This document shows positions 25,673 through 32,898 of a stretch of DNA of 35,664 nucleotides, one piece after another; position 1 is the stretch's first letter, and the number at the start of each line of letters is the position of its first letter. The DNA is taken from the NCBI GenBank assembly GCA_903858655.1, contig CAIOJS010000254.1, positions 1 through 35,664 on the forward strand, read 5' to 3'. The notes under the pieces are model-generated. The model did no database searches. It was given only the letters and a program-made list of their open reading frames with translations, and was not told where the DNA came from. A program made the translations under genes and the position numbers. The stretch is from an uncultured bacterium. Its GTDB lineage: Bacteria; Bacteroidota; Bacteroidia; Bacteroidales; CAIWKO01.

Positions 25673-26653
25673 ATGGAAACGATTAAAAGAATTGGAGTGC
25701 TGACTTCGGGAGGGGATGCACCGGGTATGAATGCGGCGATACGCGCGGTGGTGCGTACAGGATTATATAGAAAACTGGAAGTAGTGGGCGTGATGCGCGG
25801 CTACCAAGGACTAATTGAAGGTGAGTTTCAGGTGATGCACAATAGTTCGGTAGCAAACATCATTCAACGCGGGGGAACCATCTTGAAAACCGCCCGCAGC
25901 GAAGAGTTTCGCACGGACGAAGGTATGGCAAAGGCATATCAAAATCTCATGAGTCATGAGATTGATGCTTTGGTGGCGATAGGGGGCGACGGGACGTTTC
26001 GTGGAGCGATGGCATTTGGCGGGAAGTACGATTTTCCTATTGTTGGTGTGCCAGGAACAATAGATAATGACTTGTATGGTACGGATTTCACGATAGGCTA
26101 CGACACGGCGATTAATACGGTGATAGAGGTGGTGGACAAACTGCGGGACACGGCGGCATCGCACAATCGTTTGTTTTTTGTGGAGGTGATGGGACGCGAT
26201 GCGGGATTTATTGCGCTGCGAAGTGGCATAGCCGGCGGCGCAGAAGACATCTTAGTGCCTGAAGACCCTACTGACATCGACAAACTGATAGCGAAACTGC
26301 AAAACGATAGGAGGGAAAACAAAACTTCGGGCATTATCATTGTGGCAGAAGGCGACGATCAGGGCGGTGCGTTGGAAGTGGCGCGGAAGGTGAAAGAGAA
26401 ATGCGACTCGTACGAGACGCGGGTGTCTATCATCGGACACATGCAACGCGGGGGCTCGCCCACGTGCATGGACAGGGTGCTGGCAAGCACGCTGGGTTAT
26501 GATGCCGTGAACGCTTTGCTGGACGGACAACGCGGGGTGATGATAGGACAAATAAACAAAAAGACAGCGTTTATTCCTTTTGAGAAAGCCACCAAGCATC
26601 ATCAGGAAATGAACAAAAGTATGTTGGCGATGGCGCATGTGTTATCCTTATAA
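25673..26653 (+). CDS. pfkA: ATP-dependent 6-phosphofructokinase
   Basis: It phosphorylates fructose-6-phosphate to the 1,6-bisphosphate, the committed step of glycolysis. The protein is 326 residues, standard for group A bacterial enzymes. It has GVLTSGGDAPGMNAAIRAVV for the start of the nucleotide-binding domain, AIGGDGTFRGA, and PGTIDNDLYGTDFTIGYDTA with the catalytic TIDND. EVMGRDAGFIAL and GHMQRGGSPTCMDRVLAS complete the active site. The Gly in GGDG and the Gly in PGTIDND are the residues typical of ATP users; pyrophosphate-dependent enzymes have Asp and Lys there. So ATP specificity is predicted. priA begins 3 bp after its stop, indicating co-transcription. Confidence 0.97.
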   Translation: METIKRIGVLTSGGDAPGMNAAIRAVVRTGLYRKLEVVGVMRGYQGLIEGEFQVMHNSSVANIIQRGGTILKTARSEEFRTDEGMAKAYQNLMSHEIDALVAIGGDGTFRGAMAFGGKYDFPIVGVPGTIDNDLYGTDFTIGYDTAINTVIEVVDKLRDTAASHNRLFFVEVMGRDAGFIALRSGIAGGAEDILVPEDPTDIDKLIAKLQNDRRENKTSGIIIVAEGDDQGGALEVARKVKEKCDSYETRVSIIGHMQRGGSPTCMDRVLASTLGYDAVNALLDGQRGVMIGQINKKTAFIPFEKATKHHQEMNKSMLAMAHVLSL

Positions 26654-26656
26654 ACA

Positions 26657-29143
26657 ATGGAACGGGTTACGCTGTTTGCTGATGTGATATTGCCCTTGCC
26701 GATACCCGGCTTGTTTACCTATAGGGTTCCGTTTGAGATGAACGATGTGTTGAAGCGGGGCGTGAGGGTGGTGGTTCAATTTGGCAAAAAGAAGATTTAT
26801 ACAGCTTTGGTGTATAGGATACATGAGAATGTGCCGGAGGGATATGTGCCGAAATATATTTTAAATATTTTGGATGATGCGCCGATAGTGAATGATATAC
26901 AGTATCGGTATTGGAATTGGATAGCGGACTATTATATGTGTAGAATAGGCGAGGTGATGAATGTTGCGTTGCCGTCGTCGTTGAAGTTGGCGTCGGAAAG
27001 TTGCGTGGTGATGAATCCTGAATTCGATAGGAATTTTCAGTTGTTGTCGGATAAGGAGTTTTTGATTGCCGAGGCGTTGGATATACGGCAGAAGCTTACG
27101 TTGACGGAAATCTCCGATATCATTGAACAACAGAAAATCATTCCGTTGATAAAAACAATGATAGAAAAGAAGATACTCTTGCCCGAAGAAGAGCTTCACG
27201 ATAAGTTTAAGCCGAAGAAAGAGGTGTGTGTGAGGCTGAGTGAGGTGTATGAAGATGAAAAGGTGTTGGGCGAATTGCTGAATACCTTGGATAGGAAAGC
27301 GAAGATGCAGATGCAATTGATGATGGCGTATCTGCATTTCACGCGCAACGTGCATCCTGCGCCGAAAAATCTGAGCAGAGCCGATTTGTTGGCAAAAGCG
27401 GAAGCTACGGTGGCGCAATTGAGTGCGTTGGTGAAGAAAGGGGTGTTGGAAACCTACGAAATTACGCAATCGCGTTTGAAAGAATATGACAGCGTAGCAG
27501 ATGTGGATTCCATAGAGCTGAATGATGAGCAAGGGAAGGCACTTGAAGCGATACATCAGCATTTTGAAGAGCGGGATGTGGTGCTGTTGCATGGCATCAC
27601 CTCGAGCGGGAAGACGGAAATCTATATTAAACTGATACAAGAGACGATTGACAAGGGGAAACAGGTGTTGTTTTTGTTGCCTGAGATAGCGTTGACCACT
27701 CAAATCATCAACAGGTTGCGGAAGTATTTCGGGAAGCAGGTGGGGGTGTATCATTCTAAATATAATAACAACGAACGGGTGGAGGTGTGGAACAAAGTGC
27801 TGCCGCCCGATACGGATTCGGTGGGTGAGCCGTATAAGATAGTGTTGGGAGCGCGTTCGTCGTTGTTTTTGCCGTATTATAATCTTGGGTTGGTGATAGT
27901 GGACGAGGAACATGACACTTCGTATAAGCAAAACGAGCCTGCGCCGCGCTATAATGCCCGCGATGCAGCCATCTATCTGGCGCATTTGCATGGAGCCAAA
28001 ACGGTGTTGGGCTCGGCGACGCCTTCGGTGGAAACGTACTTCAGTGCGTTGAGTGCCAAGTTTGGTTTGGTAGAGTTGAATAAGCGTTATGGGGATATGG
28101 AGCTGCCCGAAATTGTGGTGGCGAACCTCAAAGAGCAAACGCGGCATAAAAAGATGAAAGCATTCTTTTCGGAAACGCTATTTAGTTTGACTACGGATGC
28201 GTTGAAGAACAAGGAGCAGGTGATATTATTTCAGAATCGGCGTGGGTTTTCGACGCGGGTGGAATGTGGGGACTGTTGTTGGGTGCCGAGTTGTAAGTAT
28301 TGCGATGTTACCTTGATATATCATAAGCAGATTAATGCCTTGAAGTGTCATTATTGTGGTTATACGACTAAGGTACCTGAAGAATGTCCTGCCTGCAAAA
28401 GTACTAAAGTGTTGACGAAAGGTTTTGGCACAGAGCGGATAGAAGAAGAAACGGCTTTGTTGTTTTCGGATGCGAATATTGTGCGTATGGATTTAGATTC
28501 CACGCGAACGAAGAATGCGTATCAGCAAATTATCAATGATTTTGAAGATAGAAAGACACAAATCTTAATCGGCACGCAAATGGTGACAAAAGGCTTGGAC
28601 TTTGAGAATGTTAGTCTGGTGGGGATATTGAATGCGGACAATATGTTAAGCTTTCCTGACTTCAGAGCGCACGAGCGGGGTTATCAAATGATAGCGCAAG
28701 TGAGCGGACGGGCAGGCAGAAAGAATAAGCGGGGCAAAGTGGTGATACAAACGTATAATCCTGAGCATCCAATCATCCGTCAGGCGCTACGAAATGATTA
28801 TCATGCTATGTGTAACGAGCAATTGCATCAGCGGAAACGTTTCGGGTATCCGCCCTTTAGCAGGTTGATACAGATAACGGTGAAACACCAGGATACGGGG
28901 GTGTTGAACGAGGCGGCAAACTATTTGGCGCATAATTTGAAGTTGACTTTTGGGAAGAAAGTGTTCGGTCCGGAGTATCCTGTGGTGGGACGCATCAAGA
29001 ACTTGTATTTAAAGAATATTCTCATCAAGTTGGAGCGCGATGCGCATCTGCAACAGCATAAAGAGGAGATACTGAAAGTGATTCAGGAGTTCTCCAAGAG
29101 ACATACAACCGTGAGGGTTAGTCTGGACGTTGATCCTGTGTAG
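26657..29143 (+). CDS. priA: Primosomal protein N', replication-restart helicase
   Basis: PriA is a 3'-to-5' superfamily 2 helicase that recognises stalled or D-loop forks and reloads the replisome. The protein is 828 residues; Bacteroidota PriA is usually slightly longer than the 732-residue E. coli form. The N-terminal DNA-binding domain begins FADVILPLPIPGLFTYRVP. Walker A HGITSSGKTEIY is near 311-322, Walker B DEEHD near 416, and helicase motif GSATPS follows. The paired zinc sites span about 535-580 (CGDCCWVPSCKYC, then CHYCGYTTKVPEECPACKS). GTQMVTKGLDFENVSLVGIL and QVSGRAGRKNKRG are the C-terminal helicase motifs. Its 3' end overlaps the convergent DUF1456 gene by 26 bp. Confidence 0.97.
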   Translation: MERVTLFADVILPLPIPGLFTYRVPFEMNDVLKRGVRVVVQFGKKKIYTALVYRIHENVPEGYVPKYILNILDDAPIVNDIQYRYWNWIADYYMCRIGEVMNVALPSSLKLASESCVVMNPEFDRNFQLLSDKEFLIAEALDIRQKLTLTEISDIIEQQKIIPLIKTMIEKKILLPEEELHDKFKPKKEVCVRLSEVYEDEKVLGELLNTLDRKAKMQMQLMMAYLHFTRNVHPAPKNLSRADLLAKAEATVAQLSALVKKGVLETYEITQSRLKEYDSVADVDSIELNDEQGKALEAIHQHFEERDVVLLHGITSSGKTEIYIKLIQETIDKGKQVLFLLPEIALTTQIINRLRKYFGKQVGVYHSKYNNNERVEVWNKVLPPDTDSVGEPYKIVLGARSSLFLPYYNLGLVIVDEEHDTSYKQNEPAPRYNARDAAIYLAHLHGAKTVLGSATPSVETYFSALSAKFGLVELNKRYGDMELPEIVVANLKEQTRHKKMKAFFSETLFSLTTDALKNKEQVILFQNRRGFSTRVECGDCCWVPSCKYCDVTLIYHKQINALKCHYCGYTTKVPEECPACKSTKVLTKGFGTERIEEETALLFSDANIVRMDLDSTRTKNAYQQIINDFEDRKTQILIGTQMVTKGLDFENVSLVGILNADNMLSFPDFRAHERGYQMIAQVSGRAGRKNKRGKVVIQTYNPEHPIIRQALRNDYHAMCNEQLHQRKRFGYPPFSRLIQITVKHQDTGVLNEAANYLAHNLKLTFGKKVFGPEYPVVGRIKNLYLKNILIKLERDAHLQQHKEEILKVIQEFSKRHTTVRVSLDVDPV

Positions 29144-29384
29144 GGGGCTTTTTGCTACGGTCGTCCACGCGATATCCGCGTTTATAAATAATCAATCCGT
29201 TTAGGAAATTGCGCAGCACCTGGTCGCCACATTCTTCATAGTTGTCGTGGTCGGGATTGCGAAAGAGGGCGTTGAGGCGGGGTTTGCTCATGGTGAAGCC
29301 TGCTAATTTCAAGATATGAATGATATCGTCATCGCGCAAGCTGAGGGCGATGCGGAGTTTTTTCAGGATATCGTTGTTGGACAT
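29118..29384 (-). CDS. DUF1456 (YehS-like) small protein, single domain
   Basis: The protein is 88 residues starting MSNNDILKKLRIALSLRDD, close to the family's usual MTNNDILR start. The upstream ATG at 29390 would add only two residues. Further family features are HILKLAGF, LNALFRNPDHDNYEECGD and FLNGLIIYKRG. E. coli YehS has two copies of this domain in about 156 residues; here only one is present, followed by a charged tail DDRSKKPPTQDQRPD that overlaps priA on the other strand. Function unknown. The convergent 26-bp overlap with priA means the last eight or so codons are shared antisense. A promoter-like TACTTTTAC lies just upstream at 29416-29424. Confidence 0.85.
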   Translation of the reverse strand: MSNNDILKKLRIALSLRDDDIIHILKLAGFTMSKPRLNALFRNPDHDNYEECGDQVLRNFLNGLIIYKRGYRVDDRSKKPPTQDQRPD

Positions 29385-29415
29385 TTGCATATAAAAATGG
29401 TTTTTGAATTGGGGT

Positions 29416-29424
29416 GTAAAAGTA
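29416..29424 (-). promoter_or_regulatory. -7-like box for the DUF1456 gene
   Basis: The minus strand reads TACTTTTAC, one base off TAnnTTTGY. The identical 9-mer precedes the T9SS protein gene (31425-31433), which supports it as a functional variant. Confidence 0.35.
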
Positions 29425-29577
29425 AGGAATTTTTTTTAGTTGTAGATTAGGTAGTTTGTTCAAATTAAAATACAACTACCCAAAATTGAGCACTATGAAT
29501 TATGAATAAGCGAATTACGATTGGAGGGGCGGAATGTTTTTGTATATAAGCTCTTGTCAATATAATGCATAAACAAA

Positions 29578-29604
29578 AAAAGCTACCCGAAATGGGTAGC
29601 TTTT
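29578..29604. terminator. Bidirectional intrinsic terminator
   Basis: A perfect 11-bp stem (29578-29588 and 29594-29604; core AGCTACCC / GGGTAGCT) has a GAAAT loop. On the minus strand it ends in a run of T's, terminating the T9SS protein gene whose stop is 22 bp away. The remaining bases 29425-29577 are featureless and AT-rich. Confidence 0.85.
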
Positions 29605-29626
29605 GTAGAATGCTTAGAATGATTTT

Positions 29627-31396
29627 TTATTTGATGATTTGAATCTTGCGGGTGAAGTTTTGTTTTTCAGTGGTCACAACAACAAAATAAATGCCTTTGG
29701 TGTAGTCAGAGGTGTTTAATTGTAGGCTGTTTGTGAATATGTCTTGCTCGAAAACTACACTTCCCAATAGGTTGATAACTTTGATGTGTTTTATTTTTTC
29801 GGGAGAGTTGATAGTAAGCATATTGCTGGCAGGATTTGGGAAGAGGCTAATATCGGATGAAGGATTATCAGCGACGTCGGCAACGATGTCAATGGAAACA
29901 TCGTCAAGAATCAAATAATCCTCATCAGCAGCACTTTTGGCATGGAATCCCACATAATAGGTACCCGATGAAGGAACAGTGAATACGGTGCTGGATACAG
30001 GATATGTAGTATCGGTGATGGAGGGAAGATTCACCAATTGGGTAGTCATGCCAGCAACGGATGCAGCAGAACCGATGTTTACGTTCATAGCTTCGGGAAA
30101 GGTACTGGCAAAAGGTCTATAGTAAAATCGTAGGCGATAATTGGTTCCGGCAAACATGCTGATACATTTGGTGAACAACCAATCGTCAGCAGCAGTGGTT
30201 CCATTGGTGTTGTAAGGATAAGCTGCAAAGCCGGTTCCAGTGTGTGCATATTGTGCTCCGGTGTAGATTCCCCATGTGAAAGCATCTGCATTGTTGTTGA
30301 GTACTGTCCATCCTGCTAAGTTGTCGGTGGCTTCGAAGCCCATAGCATAAGGAATGGTTGCTGTTCCGATAGACAAATTGACGGTGGTGGTGTCGTTTGT
30401 AGCAACGCCGTCTCCGGAAAGAGAAGTGTAAGCTTTAATTTTATACAGACCTGCAACGGATAGGTTAGCAGCTTGGGCACCGGTGAAGGTGTAGGTTGCC
30501 GTACCTGCAAAAGCGATTGAGCCGGTGTAAGTAGCAGTGACAGGAGTGTTATTGTTTATTTTATAAGAAACCGGGAAATTGGAAATGGCAGTAGCGCCGT
30601 TATTTTTTATGGTAACAACGATATTTTCTGCGGATGATAAGTTGTTGCAAGTGGTGACAGGTGAGGTTATGGCGGTGACGCCGGCATCAATAGCAGCAGG
30701 TTCAGCAACAGAGATATTGTCAAGGGCAAACAAATCACCGTCGGCACCTGTAACATTCCATGCAATCATGAATGGTGCTGCTTTATAAGCCGTGATGTCG
30801 CATGAGACTTCACGCCAGCCCCAACCTGTGAAGGAAGTAACGGTGTTGGCATCCCAAAGGGTAGTCCATGATGTGCCTCCATTGGTTGAAATCTTGCATT
30901 GCAATGTTGCACCAGGGACTCCTTGGCCACCAGCAGGCAGGTAATCGTAGCTAAATCCGAGCCAAAACTTCAGGAATAATGATGTTGCGCTGGAGGTTCC
31001 TGTGATGGAAGGAGTCTTCAACCATTCGTTTTGAGTTTCTGTAGGCAAGCAATAAGGGCAAATGGCTGAATAGACATTGGTCGGATCAATCGTGGTGAAT
31101 GGGGTGGCAGTGGGATTGGCTTGTTGCCATGATTTTGCTGTGAGTAATATTGTGGTTGTCCAAGAGGTGGGCAACCAAGTGCCATCAAAGTTTTGCGTCA
31201 TATAACTTACTTTTGATGGGTGAGACGGTGCTGCATAATATACTGTTCCTTGCGAATTGTTGTAGGTTTGGAGCATCCCATTGAGTTGGGTTTTGGATAA
31301 TAATGCTGCATTTACGGTTGTTTTGCCAATTTTAGTTTGGCTAAAACTTACCATAGCAAAACTAATTGCTAAAAAGAAAAGCGTAAATTTTTTCAT
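29627..31396 (-). CDS. Large T9SS-exported adhesin-like protein
   Basis: The protein is 589 residues with a signal peptide (cleavage near VSFSQ, 20). Residues about 65-230 form a jelly-roll domain of the choice-of-anchor J/cleaved-adhesin type (SYMTQNFDGTWLPTSWTT, WLKTPSITG, LQCKISTNGGTSWTTLW, LFALDNISVAEP). Residues 235-345 are a CARDB-like adhesion domain (DAGVTAITSPVTTC, VVTIKNNGATAISNFPVSY). Residues 350-505 repeat the jelly roll (PYAMGFEATDNLAGWTVLN, DDWLFTKCISM, YLILDDVSIDI). The tail (ISLFPNPASNMLTINSPEKI ... GIYFVVVTTEKQNFTRKI) is a type A T9SS sorting domain. It is secreted or surface-attached and probably binds glycans or surfaces. The N-terminal 60 residues look like a linker or propeptide. 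It has its own -7-like box and a terminator. Confidence 0.85.
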   Translation of the reverse strand: MKKFTLFFLAISFAMVSFSQTKIGKTTVNAALLSKTQLNGMLQTYNNSQGTVYYAAPSHPSKVSYMTQNFDGTWLPTSWTTTILLTAKSWQQANPTATPFTTIDPTNVYSAICPYCLPTETQNEWLKTPSITGTSSATSLFLKFWLGFSYDYLPAGGQGVPGATLQCKISTNGGTSWTTLWDANTVTSFTGWGWREVSCDITAYKAAPFMIAWNVTGADGDLFALDNISVAEPAAIDAGVTAITSPVTTCNNLSSAENIVVTIKNNGATAISNFPVSYKINNNTPVTATYTGSIAFAGTATYTFTGAQAANLSVAGLYKIKAYTSLSGDGVATNDTTTVNLSIGTATIPYAMGFEATDNLAGWTVLNNNADAFTWGIYTGAQYAHTGTGFAAYPYNTNGTTAADDWLFTKCISMFAGTNYRLRFYYRPFASTFPEAMNVNIGSAASVAGMTTQLVNLPSITDTTYPVSSTVFTVPSSGTYYVGFHAKSAADEDYLILDDVSIDIVADVADNPSSDISLFPNPASNMLTINSPEKIKHIKVINLLGSVVFEQDIFTNSLQLNTSDYTKGIYFVVVTTEKQNFTRKIQIIK

Positions 31397-31424
31397 TGTG
31401 AAATTGTTTAAAATGAAATTAAAT

Positions 31425-31433
31425 GTAAAAGTA
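31425..31433 (-). promoter_or_regulatory. -7-like box for the T9SS protein gene
   Basis: The minus strand reads TACTTTTAC, 28 bp upstream of the ATG at 31396 and identical to the box before the DUF1456 gene. Confidence 0.35.
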
Positions 31434-31489
31434 CTAAAATGAATTGATTTTTAATAAATGATTAAAAAGAACGAGAACTGATTTATTGT

Positions 31490-31942
31490 TTATTTTGGTG
31501 GAACTGTTTTGGGTTCAGCTTTGATAAATTCGTTTAGAAGATTATAATAGAGCGTTTGTATATCTTTTTTCTTTTTTATTTCGAATATATAATAGTTGCC
31601 ATCGCTGCGATATTGTATGGTTGTGGAAAGCACTTTGTAATCGGGAAAGGTTTTTAGGATATGGTCTTTGATTTTGTTGGGAACCGCTGAAAAAGGGATA
31701 GTCCAAATGGTTTCTATCCATTCGCCGGTTTCTTTTATATGGATGGCGCCTTTGAGTTCGCCTTTGACGAGGGTGGCTGTATAGAAGCCTTTTCCTTTTT
31801 CCCAAAGGGGATTCACCGTGTCGTTCACTTTGACTAATAGGGTGTTTTTCACAGTCATCGGGACAAATTTTGTTTCAATTTTCTGAGCGAAACTTGGGAG
31901 AAATATGACGCTACAGAGGCAAAGAAGAAGGAACTTTTTCAT
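31490..31942 (-). CDS. PepSY-like periplasmic protein
   Basis: The protein is 150 residues with a signal peptide ending near PSFA/QK (19). The mature chain has the pattern of PepSY-like (PF11396, formerly DUF2874) domains: VNPLWEKGKGFYTATLVKGE, AIHIKETGEWIETIWTIPFS, then AVPNKIKDHILKTFPDYKVL and DGNYYIFEIKKKKD. Such proteins are small periplasmic or exported proteins of unknown role; PepSY domains are linked to peptidase inhibition in other contexts. It lies 68 bp after the DUF3108 gene and 93 bp before the T9SS protein gene, all on the minus strand. It ends in EPKTVPPK with no sorting domain. Confidence 0.72.
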   Translation of the reverse strand: MKKFLLLCLCSVIFLPSFAQKIETKFVPMTVKNTLLVKVNDTVNPLWEKGKGFYTATLVKGELKGAIHIKETGEWIETIWTIPFSAVPNKIKDHILKTFPDYKVLSTTIQYRSDGNYYIFEIKKKKDIQTLYYNLLNEFIKAEPKTVPPK

Positions 31943-32010
31943 AAGATAAAATTTTTACGAAATTAGATAATATTTCATTTCAAAAACAAAAAAAGAAATA
32001 TTTATTTGAA

Positions 32011-32820
32011 CTATTTTATTAAGGCTGCAAAAGTATTCTTCAACCCGCTGTAATTGGTGAGTTCGAGTTTCACTTTTCCAACGATAATAGCAGATTCGGC
32101 AAGGATAGGAATTTTGTTTTTGTCGTCGGTTACCCAAAGAGTTACAGGATATGGATCTTTGAAAATGGTACCTGTTAGCACTTGTGGTTTCAGTTTCAAA
32201 CAACGTACTTTTCCAAAGCTGGTGCTGATGGTTTCTTTGCCTACATATACGATTTTGGTTGAATAAACGGTGTCGTCGAGTAAAAACTTTACATAAAACT
32301 CGTCGTTGTTGCCCAATTTGGTGACGTCATAGGTGCGGCAATAATAGATAGCTGATAATAAATCTTGCACATACGGTGGTGTGGTGATGGTGGCTTGTTT
32401 ATTCTTTTTGTTGTCAACAAAATAAGCAACATTTTTGTTTTGATTGAAGGTAACATCCTGATTGATGATATATCCGCCTTCGTCTATTCGGCGCAAGAAA
32501 AGCCAAGGAGCCAATGTTTCTTCATCAAGATAGGATTCGTAATGGTCCTCCACTTTATAGAACCAATTGAACGCACCTTTTGTTTTCCCGATGGCTTCTA
32601 TGTGCAAAGTGCTGCGGTTGTTGATGAGTTTGTTTTCGTTTTTAATGCCAAAAACGACATTGCCTGCATTGACTTGCCCGGTGAGCAAAGCATCGTAATA
32701 GACTTTGTAGGTCAATATCTCGCCACGCTGAAAGGCGGTGTTAGGTTCGACTCTCAATTGGGCTTTGGTTTGTGCTGCAATGAACACTATGAACATTGCA
32801 AGGATTATTCGCGTTTTCAT
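32011..32820 (-). CDS. DUF3108 family exported protein
   Basis: The protein is 269 residues with a signal peptide (MKTRIILAMFIVFIAAQTKA, cleavage at 20). It follows the DUF3108 layout: FQRGEILTYKVYYDALLTGQVNAG at the start, the central KVEDHYESYLDEETLAPWLF and RRIDEGGYIINQDVTFNQ, PPYVQDLLSAIYYCRTYD, and the C-terminal VTLWVTDDKNKIPILAES with VGKVKLELTNYSGL. The fold is an all-beta, lipocalin-like sheet and the protein is periplasmic or outer-membrane facing; function unknown. It is probably transcribed with the PepSY-like gene 68 bp downstream. The gap to leuS is only 78 bp, so read-through from leuS is possible. Confidence 0.88.
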   Translation of the reverse strand: MKTRIILAMFIVFIAAQTKAQLRVEPNTAFQRGEILTYKVYYDALLTGQVNAGNVVFGIKNENKLINNRSTLHIEAIGKTKGAFNWFYKVEDHYESYLDEETLAPWLFLRRIDEGGYIINQDVTFNQNKNVAYFVDNKKNKQATITTPPYVQDLLSAIYYCRTYDVTKLGNNDEFYVKFLLDDTVYSTKIVYVGKETISTSFGKVRCLKLKPQVLTGTIFKDPYPVTLWVTDDKNKIPILAESAIIVGKVKLELTNYSGLKNTFAALIK

Positions 32821-32898
32821 GGTCTAATGATTTTAATTTCGATAGGGTAAAGCAAATACCATTCCAAAAATAAAATAGTAAGTATCACTGTCATTTTA

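Noticed and set aside
26861-28147. 428-codon minus-strand open frame
   Set aside because: It lies wholly antisense within priA, whose motifs are all intact; the low-complexity His/Arg-rich translation is typical of a shadow frame.
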